The translations under genes were made by a program, and so were the position numbers. DNA of 6,844 bases. Origin: Comamonadaceae bacterium (GTDB lineage Bacteria > Pseudomonadota > Gammaproteobacteria > Burkholderiales > Burkholderiaceae_C). Within the stretch, counting starts at the first letter, position 1, and each line of letters opens with the position of its first letter. The DNA is taken from NCBI GenBank assembly GCA_947454585.1, contig CANGML010000092.1:1-6844 (forward strand), given 5' to 3'. Below, in pieces: positions 1 to 6,332 of the stretch. The notes under the pieces are model-generated. The model saw only the letters and a program-made list of their open reading frames with translations. It was not told where the DNA came from and did not search any database.

Positions 1-239
1 ACCGAATAGACGCGCAGGCTGTGGGCAGATTCAGTGTGGTGTTCGCGTGCGGATTGGCTGATGTCGATGAGCTCTGTTTGGTGCGACGCCAAGTTCAGCC
101 CGTCGAGCCACGACAGCGCTTGTTGGATGTCATCGACTTCAAAACCAGCGGCACTGAGTTTGCGGCCTAGCTGCTCCAGCCCAGGACACGCATCGCCTCG
201 CCAATAGTTTTCATAGACGAATACGAGCACTTCAAACAT
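1..239 (-). CDS. smg: Smg family protein (DUF494), 3' end cut off by the window edge
   Basis: The first 79 residues of a protein read on the minus strand from an ATG at 239 and run off the window start with no stop. It opens MFEVLVFVYENYWRGDACP, followed by LEQLGRKLSAAGFE and a later SLRVYS, which I recognise as the conserved N-terminus of the Smg/DUF494 family. The family's molecular function is not established; it is usually encoded next to dprA in proteobacteria, which fits the dprA gene further upstream on this strand. There is no good Shine-Dalgarno sequence before the ATG (the 22-bp gap after the peptidase gene ends in TTGTTCCT). No terminator is visible between the two genes, so smg is probably read from transcripts passing through the peptidase gene. 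The identification is firm; regulation is inferred. Confidence 0.93.
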   Translation of the reverse strand, partial: MFEVLVFVYENYWRGDACPGLEQLGRKLSAAGFEVDDIQQALSWLDGLNLASHQTELIDISQSAREHHTESAHSLRVYS

Positions 240-261
240 AGGAACAATATACAGCCAAATT

Positions 262-1614
262 TCAATAAGTGGCAGCCAGTGCTAAAGCATTTTTAAGGCT
301 GAGTTTGCCATTGCCAAAAATGGGGTCAACACCAGAAAAATCAGGCGTGCCATCGTTGTTCATATCTCTGTCGCCAGAAGTCAAAATGATGGTCGCAATC
401 TGTTCAGACGTGAGCTTAGGGAATTTTTGTTTAAGGATAGCCGCGACCCCTGCAACACGTGGCGCTGCAAACGAAGTGCCAACGGCGTTACCGTAAAACC
501 CTGTGTCACCCGAGGCGTAAATCAATCGACTGGCCAATTGGCCAGGGAATGTTGAATAGCTCGCAATTCTTTGTGCTGCTCCTGTTCCAGTCAGAGCGCC
601 TACAACGAGGGTAGAGCTGGCGGTGGTACTGGTGGTGTTGATGGTTGGCTTAAGGACCAGGGCCATCGCATGGATGTTGCAGCCAAAGTAATTGATGCCG
701 CAGGGTGTGCTGCTATTTCCAGCAGATATCGTGATGACGGCATTGATAGGAATTGAGCTTGGGATTGAATAAGCATCCATGATGGCTTGAATATCTTTCG
801 CCGGGTCAGTGCTTACGGGCATGCCTGAACCCAAACTCAAATTAATGACGTTGACGACTGAAGAGGAAAGGCTGTTGATCAAATGACCATAGATGGCCGC
901 GTTGGTGTTCTCAGCGTTCTGTGAAGCAGAGAGGTCGACGGGGCTATGCAACATAGTTGCCTCAGAAGCTACACCGGGAATGGGCGACATGCTGACCGTG
1001 GCTGTCAGGGTTGAAGCAGGCGCATTGGTATGAAACGCTTTGGGACAAGCGAGTTGTGTCGCTTGATAGCTGAGCGAGCAGGAAACCAAGTCAGCCGTGT
1101 TGGAGGTGGGTACTTTCAGCGACAACGCAGCCGGACCGACCGCATAGCCACCTGCGATGCTGGCGACCAAGTCACCATGCGTGTATGGCGTGTCGATTTG
1201 GTAAGGCACGCTGTAGGTGGCTGAATAGCGTTCGGTGGCACTTTGCGCATTGATGGTGCGATTAATCCGAGGGAGTGAGGTGGTCGATGCGTGGGGTGCC
1301 GTGAAGTCATCAATCACCATGATCGTCGTGCCTTGACCTGGCAAGTCGGGAAAGGGACCCACGTCCGCCAAGTGCGCCCTTGCGCCATAGTCCACCAACA
1401 CGCTGGTGGCTTCGTAAGTCGTGGTGACGGAACCACTGTTGACAGTGACTGGGTTGAAGCTCAAGGTGGCATTGGCGGTGGCGCTTTGTGGCTGGTTAGT
1501 TGTATCACTGCCGCCGCCGCCGCCACAGCCTGTGATCAGGGCCATCACCAAAGTCATGCCGATCGTGCCGGCCTTGGCAAAATATCGGGCTCGTTTTTTT
1601 GAGAATAAATTCAT
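262..1614 (-). CDS. S8 (subtilisin-like) serine peptidase, predicted lipoprotein
   Basis: A 450-residue secreted subtilase. The N-terminus is basic (KKRARYFAK), then hydrophobic, ending in the lipobox ITGC with Cys30 as the probable lipidated residue. Five glycines and a Ser/Thr/Asn-rich linker follow. The residue after Cys30 is Gly, not Asp, so an outer-membrane location is likely. The triad is visible: Asp102 in MVIDDF, His146 in HGDLVA and Ser381 in GTSFAAP, with oxyanion-hole Asn300 in SAGN. The His-to-Asn stretch (about 154 residues) is longer than in subtilisin (about 91). Cysteines fall in two pairs, 179/190 and 305/312, possible disulfides. Near the C-terminus DMNNDGTPD (417-425) resembles a calcium-binding loop. 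No propeptide domain or C-terminal autotransporter is evident. I chose the ATG at 1614 over the GTG two codons upstream because AGGTGATC directly before it matches the 16S anti-Shine-Dalgarno. The gene sits between dprA and smg; sampled GC is partly lower than neighbours (28/60 at 301-360, 31/60 at 781-840, but 37/60 at 1081-1140). The substrate is unknown. Confidence 0.9.
   Translation of the reverse strand: MNLFSKKRARYFAKAGTIGMTLVMALITGCGGGGGSDTTNQPQSATANATLSFNPVTVNSGSVTTTYEATSVLVDYGARAHLADVGPFPDLPGQGTTIMVIDDFTAPHASTTSLPRINRTINAQSATERYSATYSVPYQIDTPYTHGDLVASIAGGYAVGPAALSLKVPTSNTADLVSCSLSYQATQLACPKAFHTNAPASTLTATVSMSPIPGVASEATMLHSPVDLSASQNAENTNAAIYGHLINSLSSSVVNVINLSLGSGMPVSTDPAKDIQAIMDAYSIPSSIPINAVITISAGNSSTPCGINYFGCNIHAMALVLKPTINTTSTTASSTLVVGALTGTGAAQRIASYSTFPGQLASRLIYASGDTGFYGNAVGTSFAAPRVAGVAAILKQKFPKLTSEQIATIILTSGDRDMNNDGTPDFSGVDPIFGNGKLSLKNALALAATY
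1510..1524. repeat. GCC x5 triplet repeat coding for the poly-Gly after the lipobox
   Basis: Five tandem GCC triplets on the plus strand (GGC codons on the minus strand) encode Gly31-Gly35 of the peptidase lipoprotein. Copy-number changes would lengthen or shorten the glycine tether without shifting the frame. Poly-Gly after a lipobox cysteine is common in proteobacterial lipoproteins. Confidence 0.8.
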
Positions 1615-1622
1615 GATCACCT
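1615..1622 (-). promoter_or_regulatory. Ribosome binding site that sets the peptidase start
   Basis: Read on the minus strand this is AGGTGATC, directly abutting the ATG at 1614. It is an eight-base match to the complement of the 16S rRNA 3' end (TAAGGAGGTGATCC). Aligned that way, the start codon falls four bases after the AGGT, close to the usual position. A GTG at 1620 lies inside this element and so is unlikely to be the start. Confidence 0.6.
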
Positions 1623-1655
1623 GCCATGCTGGAGAGTTAGAAATGAATAAATTCT

Positions 1656-1668
1656 ATTGTTAAAGAGC
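1656..1668 (-). promoter_or_regulatory. boxA-like antitermination element
   Basis: On the minus strand this reads GCTCTTTAACAAT, identical over 13 bases to the boxA sequence of Escherichia coli rRNA operons as I know it. It would be about 41 nt before the peptidase ATG in the mRNA leader. boxA RNA is bound by NusB and S10 (NusE), which change elongation and protect transcripts from premature termination. No boxB-like stem or boxC was seen beside it. The match could be chance in AT-rich DNA; function is not shown. Confidence 0.45.
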
Positions 1669-1676
1669 TAATAAGT

Positions 1677-1691
1677 ATTCAATTAATGAAT
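1677..1691. repeat. Short AT-rich inverted repeat upstream of the peptidase
   Basis: The arms ATTCA and TGAAT are separated by five bases (ATTAA on the plus strand). The element lies on the far side of the boxA-like site from the peptidase start. It could be an operator half-site pair or a weak hairpin; five-base arms in AT-rich DNA may also be chance. Confidence 0.3.
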
Positions 1692-1721
1692 TTGGTGTTT
1701 CTTTTTATATACATCTAATGG

Positions 1722-2879
1722 CTAATACAGCTTGGGTGCGAGCTGCTGAAACAAGCCCCCAGGCAGGCGTGCCAAGACGCCATCAAGTTCAAGCGACAGC
1801 AGTTGGGCTTGAAGGCTGGCGGTATCTAGGCCAGAGCGCGCTAGCAGGGCATCCAAGCTCACCGGTGCGAAACCCATGTGCGCAAGCAGTGGGTGGGCGT
1901 TCTCGGGGCGCGCGTTGGGGTCGGGGGCCAGCGCCTCTGGGAACAACCCCGCTGGGTCAGGTGCAGCCAGCTGCAACTCTTCCAACACATCCTGTGCGTT
2001 TTCCACCAGCTTCGCGCCTTGGCGAATCAAGGCATGGCAGCCATGGGATTGCGTGGCGTGGATGGAGCCTGGGATGGCCAACACCTCGCGACCCAGGTCG
2101 AGCGCCATCTTGGCGGTGATCAATGAGCCCGATTTCAAGGCCGCCTCCACTACCAGCGTGCCCAAGCCCAGCGCTGCAATGAGGCGGTTGCGTTTGGGGA
2201 AGTTGTGGCCGAGGGGTGGGGTGCCCAAGGGGTATTCGCTGACAAGGAGGCCGCTTCGCAAGATGTCTTGTGCCAGGGCCTGATGCTGGCGCGGGTACAC
2301 ACGGTCCAAGCCCGTGCCAACAACCGCCACAGTGGACCACTGGCTGGCGTTCCCCGCACGGGCAGACCCGCTCTTCAAGGCGCCTTTGTGCGCTGCGCCA
2401 TCGACCCCCAAAGCCAAACCAGAGACCACGCATAAGCCCGCCGCGCTGAGTGCTTCGCCAAATTGTTCGGCGGTTTGTTCGCCTTGGGGGGTGGGGTTGC
2501 GGCTGCCCACCACGGCAATCGCAGACCCGAGCTTGGCTTGTGTTTGACCCGTGACGTAGAGCAACAAGGGAGGGTCAGCAAGCAGCAACAATTCTGCCGG
2601 GTAATGGCTGTCACCCAAGGCCCACAACGCATGGCGGCAGTGGTCGGGCGCATGCGCCAGCCAATGCTGGGTGCGCACACATTGCACGGTCAATTCATGG
2701 GGTTCCATACGCAGGGCTTGCGCTTGTAGGGGTGTCACCACGTGGCGCAGCACGGACTCCGTTTGCTCAAAAATACCTTGCGGGCTGCCAAAGCAGGCCA
2801 GCAAGCGTCGCGCCGCTTCATTACCCACGCCATCCGTCATGCTCAAGCGCAACCAGGCGCGCAGTTCGTCTTGGTCCAT
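1722..2879 (-). CDS. dprA: DNA-processing protein DprA (Smf)
   Basis: A 385-residue DprA, the cytoplasmic mediator that binds incoming single-stranded DNA and loads RecA during natural transformation. The order is an N-terminal helical/HhH-like region (WLRLSMTDGVGNEAARRLL, about 10-28), the central Rossmann-like domain, and a C-terminal winged-helix domain (about 329-385). Domain motifs are all present: GSRNPTPQG (125-133), SGLALGVDGAAH (153-164), GTGLDRVYP (188-196), SEYPLG (214-219), FPKRNRLIA (227-235), KSGSLITA (249-256) and GCHALIRQGA (280-289). I chose the ATG at 2879 because GGGAGG (2884-2889) lies four bases before it and family similarity begins there; an in-frame GTG at 2924 would add 15 residues without RBS support. 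It is divergent from def across 96 bp. Downstream, the peptidase gene separates it from smg. The identification is very secure; whether the organism is naturally transformable cannot be told from here. Confidence 0.97.
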   Translation of the reverse strand: MDQDELRAWLRLSMTDGVGNEAARRLLACFGSPQGIFEQTESVLRHVVTPLQAQALRMEPHELTVQCVRTQHWLAHAPDHCRHALWALGDSHYPAELLLLADPPLLLYVTGQTQAKLGSAIAVVGSRNPTPQGEQTAEQFGEALSAAGLCVVSGLALGVDGAAHKGALKSGSARAGNASQWSTVAVVGTGLDRVYPRQHQALAQDILRSGLLVSEYPLGTPPLGHNFPKRNRLIAALGLGTLVVEAALKSGSLITAKMALDLGREVLAIPGSIHATQSHGCHALIRQGAKLVENAQDVLEELQLAAPDPAGLFPEALAPDPNARPENAHPLLAHMGFAPVSLDALLARSGLDTASLQAQLLSLELDGVLARLPGGLFQQLAPKLY

Positions 2880-2975
2880 AAGGCCTCCCGTGAATGTGGC
2901 GACCATTGTGAGAAAGCGTGTCACGAATAGGCGAGGCCGAAGCTCGAAAACTTCAAAAGCGGAGACAATATTGGG
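2880..2975. promoter_or_regulatory. Divergent dprA/def intergenic region
   Basis: These 96 bp separate the dprA and def starts and must hold or pass promoters for both directions. The RBS of dprA (GGGAGG on the minus strand, 2884-2889) and a likely RBS of def (GGAGA, 2961-2965, ten bases from the ATG) lie at the two ends. I could not pick -35/-10 hexamers with normal spacing on either strand, so no individual promoter is claimed. Confidence 0.5.
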
Positions 2976-3482
2976 ATGCCTAAGTTAGACATCCTCCGAT
3001 TCCCCGACCCCAAGCTCCACACGGTCGCCAAGCCCGTCGCCGCGGTGGACGCGCGCATCAAAACATTGATCGCCGACATGCTGGAAACCATGTACGACGC
3101 CAATGGCATTGGCTTGGCCGCCACGCAGGTGGATGTGCATGAGCGCTTGGTGGTGATTGACACGTCTGAAGAGCGCGATGCGCCGATGGTGCTGATCAAC
3201 CCAGAAATTACTTGGATGGGTGACGCGCGCGTCAAAGGCGACGAAGGGTGTTTGTCCGTGCCTGGCATTTACGACGGGGTCGAACGCGCCACGCACGTCA
3301 AAGTCAAAGCGATGGACGAGCACGGAAAAGAGCGCACGATCGAGGCCGAGGGCTTGTTGGCCGTGTGTATTCAGCACGAACTCGATCATCTGATGGGCAA
3401 GGTGTTTGTGGAGTACCTTTCGCCCTTGAAGCGCAACCGCATCAAAACCAAAATGCTCAAAGCCTTGCGCGACGATGACTAA
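2976..3482 (+). CDS. def: Peptide deformylase
   Basis: A 168-residue peptide deformylase, the metalloenzyme that removes the formyl group from the N-terminal methionine of new proteins at the ribosome. All three family motifs are intact: motif I GIGLAATQ (44-51), motif II EGCLSVP (90-96) and motif III QHELDH (133-138). The metal ligands are Cys92, His134 and His138, and Glu135 is the catalytic base. Length and the EGCLSVP form fit the type I, Gram-negative class. The ATG at 2976 has GGAGA ten bases upstream and the protein starts at the family's usual place. It is followed after 9 bp by fmt, the enzyme that adds the same formyl group to initiator Met-tRNA, so the two are surely co-transcribed. 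Confidence 0.98.
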   Translation: MPKLDILRFPDPKLHTVAKPVAAVDARIKTLIADMLETMYDANGIGLAATQVDVHERLVVIDTSEERDAPMVLINPEITWMGDARVKGDEGCLSVPGIYDGVERATHVKVKAMDEHGKERTIEAEGLLAVCIQHELDHLMGKVFVEYLSPLKRNRIKTKMLKALRDDD

Positions 3483-3491
3483 GGCCTTGCG

Positions 3492-4481
3492 ATGAGCCCG
3501 CCTTTACGTGTCATCTTTGCGGGCACACCTGAATTTGCGGCGGTTGCCTTAGCGCAAATTTTGGCGGCAGGCCACACCGTGCCCTTGGTGTTGACGCAGC
3601 CTGACCGCCCCGCCGGACGCGGCATGAAACTGCAGGCCTCTGCGGTGAAGCAATTGGCCTTGCAACATCACATCCCCGTGGCGCAGCCTTTGAGTCTGCG
3701 CTTAGACGGCAAGTACCCAGACGATGCCGCCGCTGCCCAAGCCGCTATTGCCCAAGCCAACGCGGATGTGATGGTGGTGGCCGCCTACGGCCTCATCCTG
3801 CCCCAGTGGACCTTGGATGCGCCGCGCTGGGGTTGTCTGAATATCCATGCCTCGCTGTTGCCACGTTGGCGCGGTGCTGCGCCGATTCACCGCGCCATTG
3901 AAGCGGGGGATGCGCAAACCGGTGTGGTCATCATGCAAATGGACGCAGGCCTCGACACGGGCGACATGCTGCTGAGCGACGTGCTCGACATTGCTGACGA
4001 CGACACCACCGCCAGCTTGCACGACCGCTTGGCGGACATGGGGGGTGCCTTGGTGGTGCGTGCGTTGGCGGATGCGCAGCGTGGCCAATTGCAAGCCGTC
4101 AAGCAACCCGAGGTGGGCATCACCTACGCCCACAAAATTGACAAAACCGAAGCGGCGGTCGACTGGCAGCAGTCCGCCACCGTCATTAGCCAACGCGTGC
4201 GTGCGTTCAACCCCTTCCCCGTCGCCTCGGCGCAGCTGGGGACCGAGGTGATCAAGCTGTGGCGCGCGTCTGTCGAGCCCACCGCAAACCATGTGCAGCG
4301 CCAAGCGCCTGGCACCGTGCTGAGCGCAGATGCAAGCGGGGTACGTGTGGCTTGTGGCGAGGGCGTGTTGTGTGTGACCGAGTTGCAACGCGCCGGCGGC
4401 AAGCGTTTGAGCGCGGCTGATTTTTTGCGTGGCTTCCCACTCTCGGCGGGTCAACGCTTCAACGCGCACGCTGCCCCTTAG
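3492..4481 (+). CDS. fmt: Methionyl-tRNA formyltransferase
   Basis: A 329-residue formyltransferase that transfers the formyl group of 10-formyltetrahydrofolate to Met-tRNA(fMet). The N-terminal Rossmann domain starts [12 protein letters not shown] and carries the loop [13 protein letters not shown] (35-47). The catalytic segment [17 protein letters not shown] contains Asn117 and His119, and LDTGDML holds Asp155; these correspond to the Asn106/His108/Asp144 set of the E. coli enzyme by motif and spacing. The C-terminal tRNA-binding domain begins around residue 215 ([13 protein letters not shown]) and includes RAFNPFP. The SD is probably TAAGG, overlapping the def stop codon, seven bases before the ATG. 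It is followed 6 bp later by azlC. Full length and intact. Confidence 0.98.
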   Translation: MSPPLRVIFAGTPEFAAVALAQILAAGHTVPLVLTQPDRPAGRGMKLQASAVKQLALQHHIPVAQPLSLRLDGKYPDDAAAAQAAIAQANADVMVVAAYGLILPQWTLDAPRWGCLNIHASLLPRWRGAAPIHRAIEAGDAQTGVVIMQMDAGLDTGDMLLSDVLDIADDDTTASLHDRLADMGGALVVRALADAQRGQLQAVKQPEVGITYAHKIDKTEAAVDWQQSATVISQRVRAFNPFPVASAQLGTEVIKLWRASVEPTANHVQRQAPGTVLSADASGVRVACGEGVLCVTELQRAGGKRLSAADFLRGFPLSAGQRFNAHAAP

Positions 4482-4487
4482 GACCTC

Positions 4488-5225
4488 ATGTTTTTCAAAC
4501 CCCAGCTTTTTAACCACCCAGCATTCAAGCTCGGCTTGCGCGAGCTCGCACCCCAAGCACCGGGTGTGGCCGCGTGGGGCTTGATGACCGGTGTGGCCAT
4601 GGTCAAGTCAGGCATGAGCGTGTTTGAGTCTTTGGTGATGACGCTGATCGTCTTTGCGGGCAGCTCGCAGTTGGCGTCGATTCCACTCATCGTGGCGGGC
4701 GCACCGGTGTGGGTGATTTTGGCGACCGGCTTTTGCGTCAACCTGCGCTTCGTGGTGTTCAGCTTGCATTTGCGCCCCTTCCTGATGCACTTGCCGCGCT
4801 GGGAGCGCATGACGCACGCCTATGTCACAGCAGACATCAGCTACGTGTTGTTCACACGGCGCTACCACCATCCCGGCGAGACACCTGAAGAACGGCTGGC
4901 GCAAGAGGCGTACTTAGCGGGCAGCGACTGCTTGAATTGGAGCGGTTGGATGGTGGCGAGTTTGGTGGGCATTGCGCTGGCCAACTTCATTCCACCGGCT
5001 TGGGGCTTGGGCTTTGCGGGCATCTTGTGTTTGTTGGGCATTCAGTGCTCCTTGGCCAGCTCGCCTATGCGGCTTGTGGCTTCAGCTGTGGCCGGTGTCG
5101 CTGCGGTGTTGGCCTACGCCTTGCCCCTGAAACTCAACATCGTGGCGGCGATTGCCGTGTCTGTCATCTTGTGCCTGACGATGGAGCGTTTGCAGCCGAG
5201 CTCACAACCAGAGGGCCGTGCGTGA
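4488..5225 (+). CDS. azlC: AzlC family amino-acid exporter, large subunit
   Basis: A 245-residue inner-membrane protein of the AzlC/YgaZ family. Together with a small AzlD/YgaH partner, the family exports branched-chain amino acids or analogues (B. subtilis AzlCD azaleucine resistance; E. coli YgaZH valine export). Family hallmarks are APGVAAWGLMTGVA (24-37), FAGSSQLASIPL (56-67), and NLRFVVFSLHLRP (85-97). Hydrophobic segments lie at about 25-40, 48-68, 74-95, 152-168, 170-190, 195-212 and 216-232. The loop at 125-140 is charged. The ATG at 4488 has AGGA (4480-4483) overlapping the fmt stop codon and four bases upstream. Its stop shares one base with the azlD start (TGATG), typical of translational coupling. 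The family is certain; the substrate here is inferred. Confidence 0.93.
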   Translation: MFFKPQLFNHPAFKLGLRELAPQAPGVAAWGLMTGVAMVKSGMSVFESLVMTLIVFAGSSQLASIPLIVAGAPVWVILATGFCVNLRFVVFSLHLRPFLMHLPRWERMTHAYVTADISYVLFTRRYHHPGETPEERLAQEAYLAGSDCLNWSGWMVASLVGIALANFIPPAWGLGFAGILCLLGIQCSLASSPMRLVASAVAGVAAVLAYALPLKLNIVAAIAVSVILCLTMERLQPSSQPEGRA

Positions 5226-5569
5226 TGGACTGGTTCAACGGCACCGATGGGTGGACCTTGTGGGTCATTGTCGGCCTGGCCCTCGTGACGGTGGTGTCGC
5301 GCAGCTTTTTCTTGATCTCGAGCAAGCCTTGGCAGCTGCCGCATTGGGCGCAGCGAGGTTTGCAATACGCCCCCATCGCCGCGTTATCCGCGGTGGTGGT
5401 GCCTGAGATTGTGATGAGCCAAGGCCAGTTGATTGGCACATGGCTGGATGCCCGCTTGTTTGCAGCTGCCGCGGGTGTGGCGATTTATTACGCCAAACGC
5501 AACGTGCTGCTGACGATTCTGGGTGGCATGGCGGTTTACTTGCCGCTGCATTTGGCGCTGGGTTGGTAG
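5225..5569 (+). CDS. azlD: AzlD family amino-acid exporter, small subunit
   Basis: A 114-residue membrane protein of the AzlD/YgaH family, the small partner needed with AzlC for amino-acid export. It shows about four hydrophobic segments: 11-24, 46-64, 78-90 and 93-112. The RSFFLI stretch (26-31) after the first segment is where the family has its conserved Arg-x-x-Phe region. The DARLFAAAAGVAIYYAKRN segment and the following LLTILGGMAVY are typical of the C-terminal half. I chose the ATG at 5225 because it overlaps the azlC TGA, and GAGGG (5211-5215) lies nine bases upstream; the frame is open further upstream, but only across azlC. It is the last gene of this plus-strand operon; the next gene ends 10 bp away on the opposite strand. 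Confidence 0.92.
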   Translation: MDWFNGTDGWTLWVIVGLALVTVVSRSFFLISSKPWQLPHWAQRGLQYAPIAALSAVVVPEIVMSQGQLIGTWLDARLFAAAAGVAIYYAKRNVLLTILGGMAVYLPLHLALGW

Positions 5570-5573
5570 CGCC
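5554..5573. terminator. Possible hairpin at the convergent azlD/SDR junction
   Basis: GGCGCT and AGCGCC form a perfect six-base stem around an eight-base loop, spanning the azlD stop codon and most of the gap to the SDR stop. There is no T-tract after it in either direction, so it is not a standard intrinsic terminator. It may help stabilise transcript ends or be incidental. Confidence 0.25.
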
Positions 5574-5579
5574 GCAGGG

Positions 5580-6332
5580 TTAGTACGTGGCGCGACCGCC
5601 CGAGATGTCAAACACCGAGCCGGTGGTGAACGAGCAGTCTTCGCTCGACAACCACGCGATCATCGCGGCAATTTCTTCGACCTCCACAAAACGACCCATC
5701 GGGATCTTGCCCAGCATGTAGGCGATGTGGGCTTCGGTCATCTGCGCGAACAGGGCTGTGCGTGCGACGGCCGGTGCGATGGCGTTGACCAACACGCCTG
5801 TCGTGGCGACTTCTTTGGCCAGCGATTTGGTGAGTGCAATCACGCCAGCTTTGGAGGCGCTGTAGTGGCTCGCGTTGGGGTTGCCTTCTTTGCCCGCCAC
5901 CGAGGCCACGTTCACAATGCGGCCCCAGCCACGGGCCGTCATGTGCGGCGTGATGGCGCGACAGGTGAGGAAGGGCGCAATCAGGTTGACTTCAATCACA
6001 CGGCGCCAGACTTCAGGGTCGAGCTCCCAGGTGGGTGCATTGCCGCCGGTGATGCCGGCGTTGTTGACCAAGATATCGATCTGGCCACTGTCTTTGATCG
6101 TTTGCGCGGTGGTCGCTGCCACGGCTGCGTCTGAGGTGAGCTCGACCACATAGCCGCTCACACGGCCCACTTGGCTGAGGGCGGCTTTGGCCTCTTCAAG
6201 CTTGGCGGCATCAATGTCCCACATCACCACGGCGGCACCTGAGCGCAGCAAGCGCTCAGACGTGGCGTAGCCAATGCCTTGTGCGCCCCCAGTGACGACG
6301 GCCACGCGGCCTTTTAAATCGATCTGGTTCAT
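5580..6332 (-). CDS. Short-chain dehydrogenase/reductase (classical SDR)
   Basis: A 250-residue classical SDR with an intact active site. The cofactor loop is TGGAQGIG (14-21), and an acidic residue at the end of the second strand (Asp39 in MWDID) suggests NAD rather than NADP. NNAG is at 90-93. The catalytic set is Asn116, Ser144 (NVASVAG), Tyr157 and Lys161 (YSASK). The C-terminus DISGGRATY is the usual FabG-like ending. The start ATG overlaps the stop of the upstream denD-like gene (ATGA), so the two are translationally coupled. Because of this partner I infer oxidation or reduction of a hydroxyl on a sugar acid, polyol or lactone, not fatty-acid synthesis. The exact substrate cannot be read from sequence; generic annotation as 3-oxoacyl-ACP reductase would be misleading. 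Class is certain, role is inference. Confidence 0.92.
   Translation of the reverse strand: MNQIDLKGRVAVVTGGAQGIGYATSERLLRSGAAVVMWDIDAAKLEEAKAALSQVGRVSGYVVELTSDAAVAATTAQTIKDSGQIDILVNNAGITGGNAPTWELDPEVWRRVIEVNLIAPFLTCRAITPHMTARGWGRIVNVASVAGKEGNPNASHYSASKAGVIALTKSLAKEVATTGVLVNAIAPAVARTALFAQMTEAHIAYMLGKIPMGRFVEVEEIAAMIAWLSSEDCSFTTGSVFDISGGRATY

Larger units (their letters stand above)
1623..1721 (-). promoter_or_regulatory. AT-rich leader/promoter region of the S8 peptidase gene
   Basis: The stretch between the dprA stop and the peptidase start has only 28 G+C in 101 bases (1621-1721), against well over half in the flanking core genes. Such composition suits an own promoter, but I could not assign a convincing -35/-10 pair; candidates such as TATATA near 1710 or TTGAAT near 1681 lack a partner at normal spacing. 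No hairpin followed by a T-tract is visible, so I see no intrinsic terminator for dprA here. It contains the boxA-like element and inverted repeat listed separately. Promoter function is inferred from composition and position only. Confidence 0.45.

Noticed and set aside
1291..1663. Plus-strand open frames antisense to the 5' part of the peptidase gene
   Set aside because: They have no recognisable domain, and one overlaps the lipobox region only by chance reading of the Gly repeat. The minus-strand frame is a complete subtilase.
1697..1721. Intrinsic terminator after dprA
   Set aside because: The stretch is A/T-rich, but there is no GC-rich hairpin before a T-run on the minus strand; the run there is of A, not T.
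1957..2433. 158-codon frame on the minus strand inside dprA
   Set aside because: It is a frame-shifted shadow of dprA; the dprA frame carries every family motif continuously and this one carries none.
2880..2924. GTG start at 2924 for dprA
   Set aside because: It would add 15 residues not typical of the family, and the GGGAGG four bases before the ATG at 2879 marks the better start.
3702..4556. Long open frame (284 codons) on the minus strand antisense to fmt
   Set aside because: It lies wholly over fmt and the start of azlC, its translation is rich in His/Arg/Gln low-complexity sequence with no recognisable motif, and fmt is intact with all catalytic residues. It is a shadow of GC-rich codon use.
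4937..5224. Upstream extension of the azlD frame to 4937
   Set aside because: The extra residues overlap the C-terminal third of azlC and do not resemble AzlD; the ATG at 5225 has a good RBS and a TGATG overlap.
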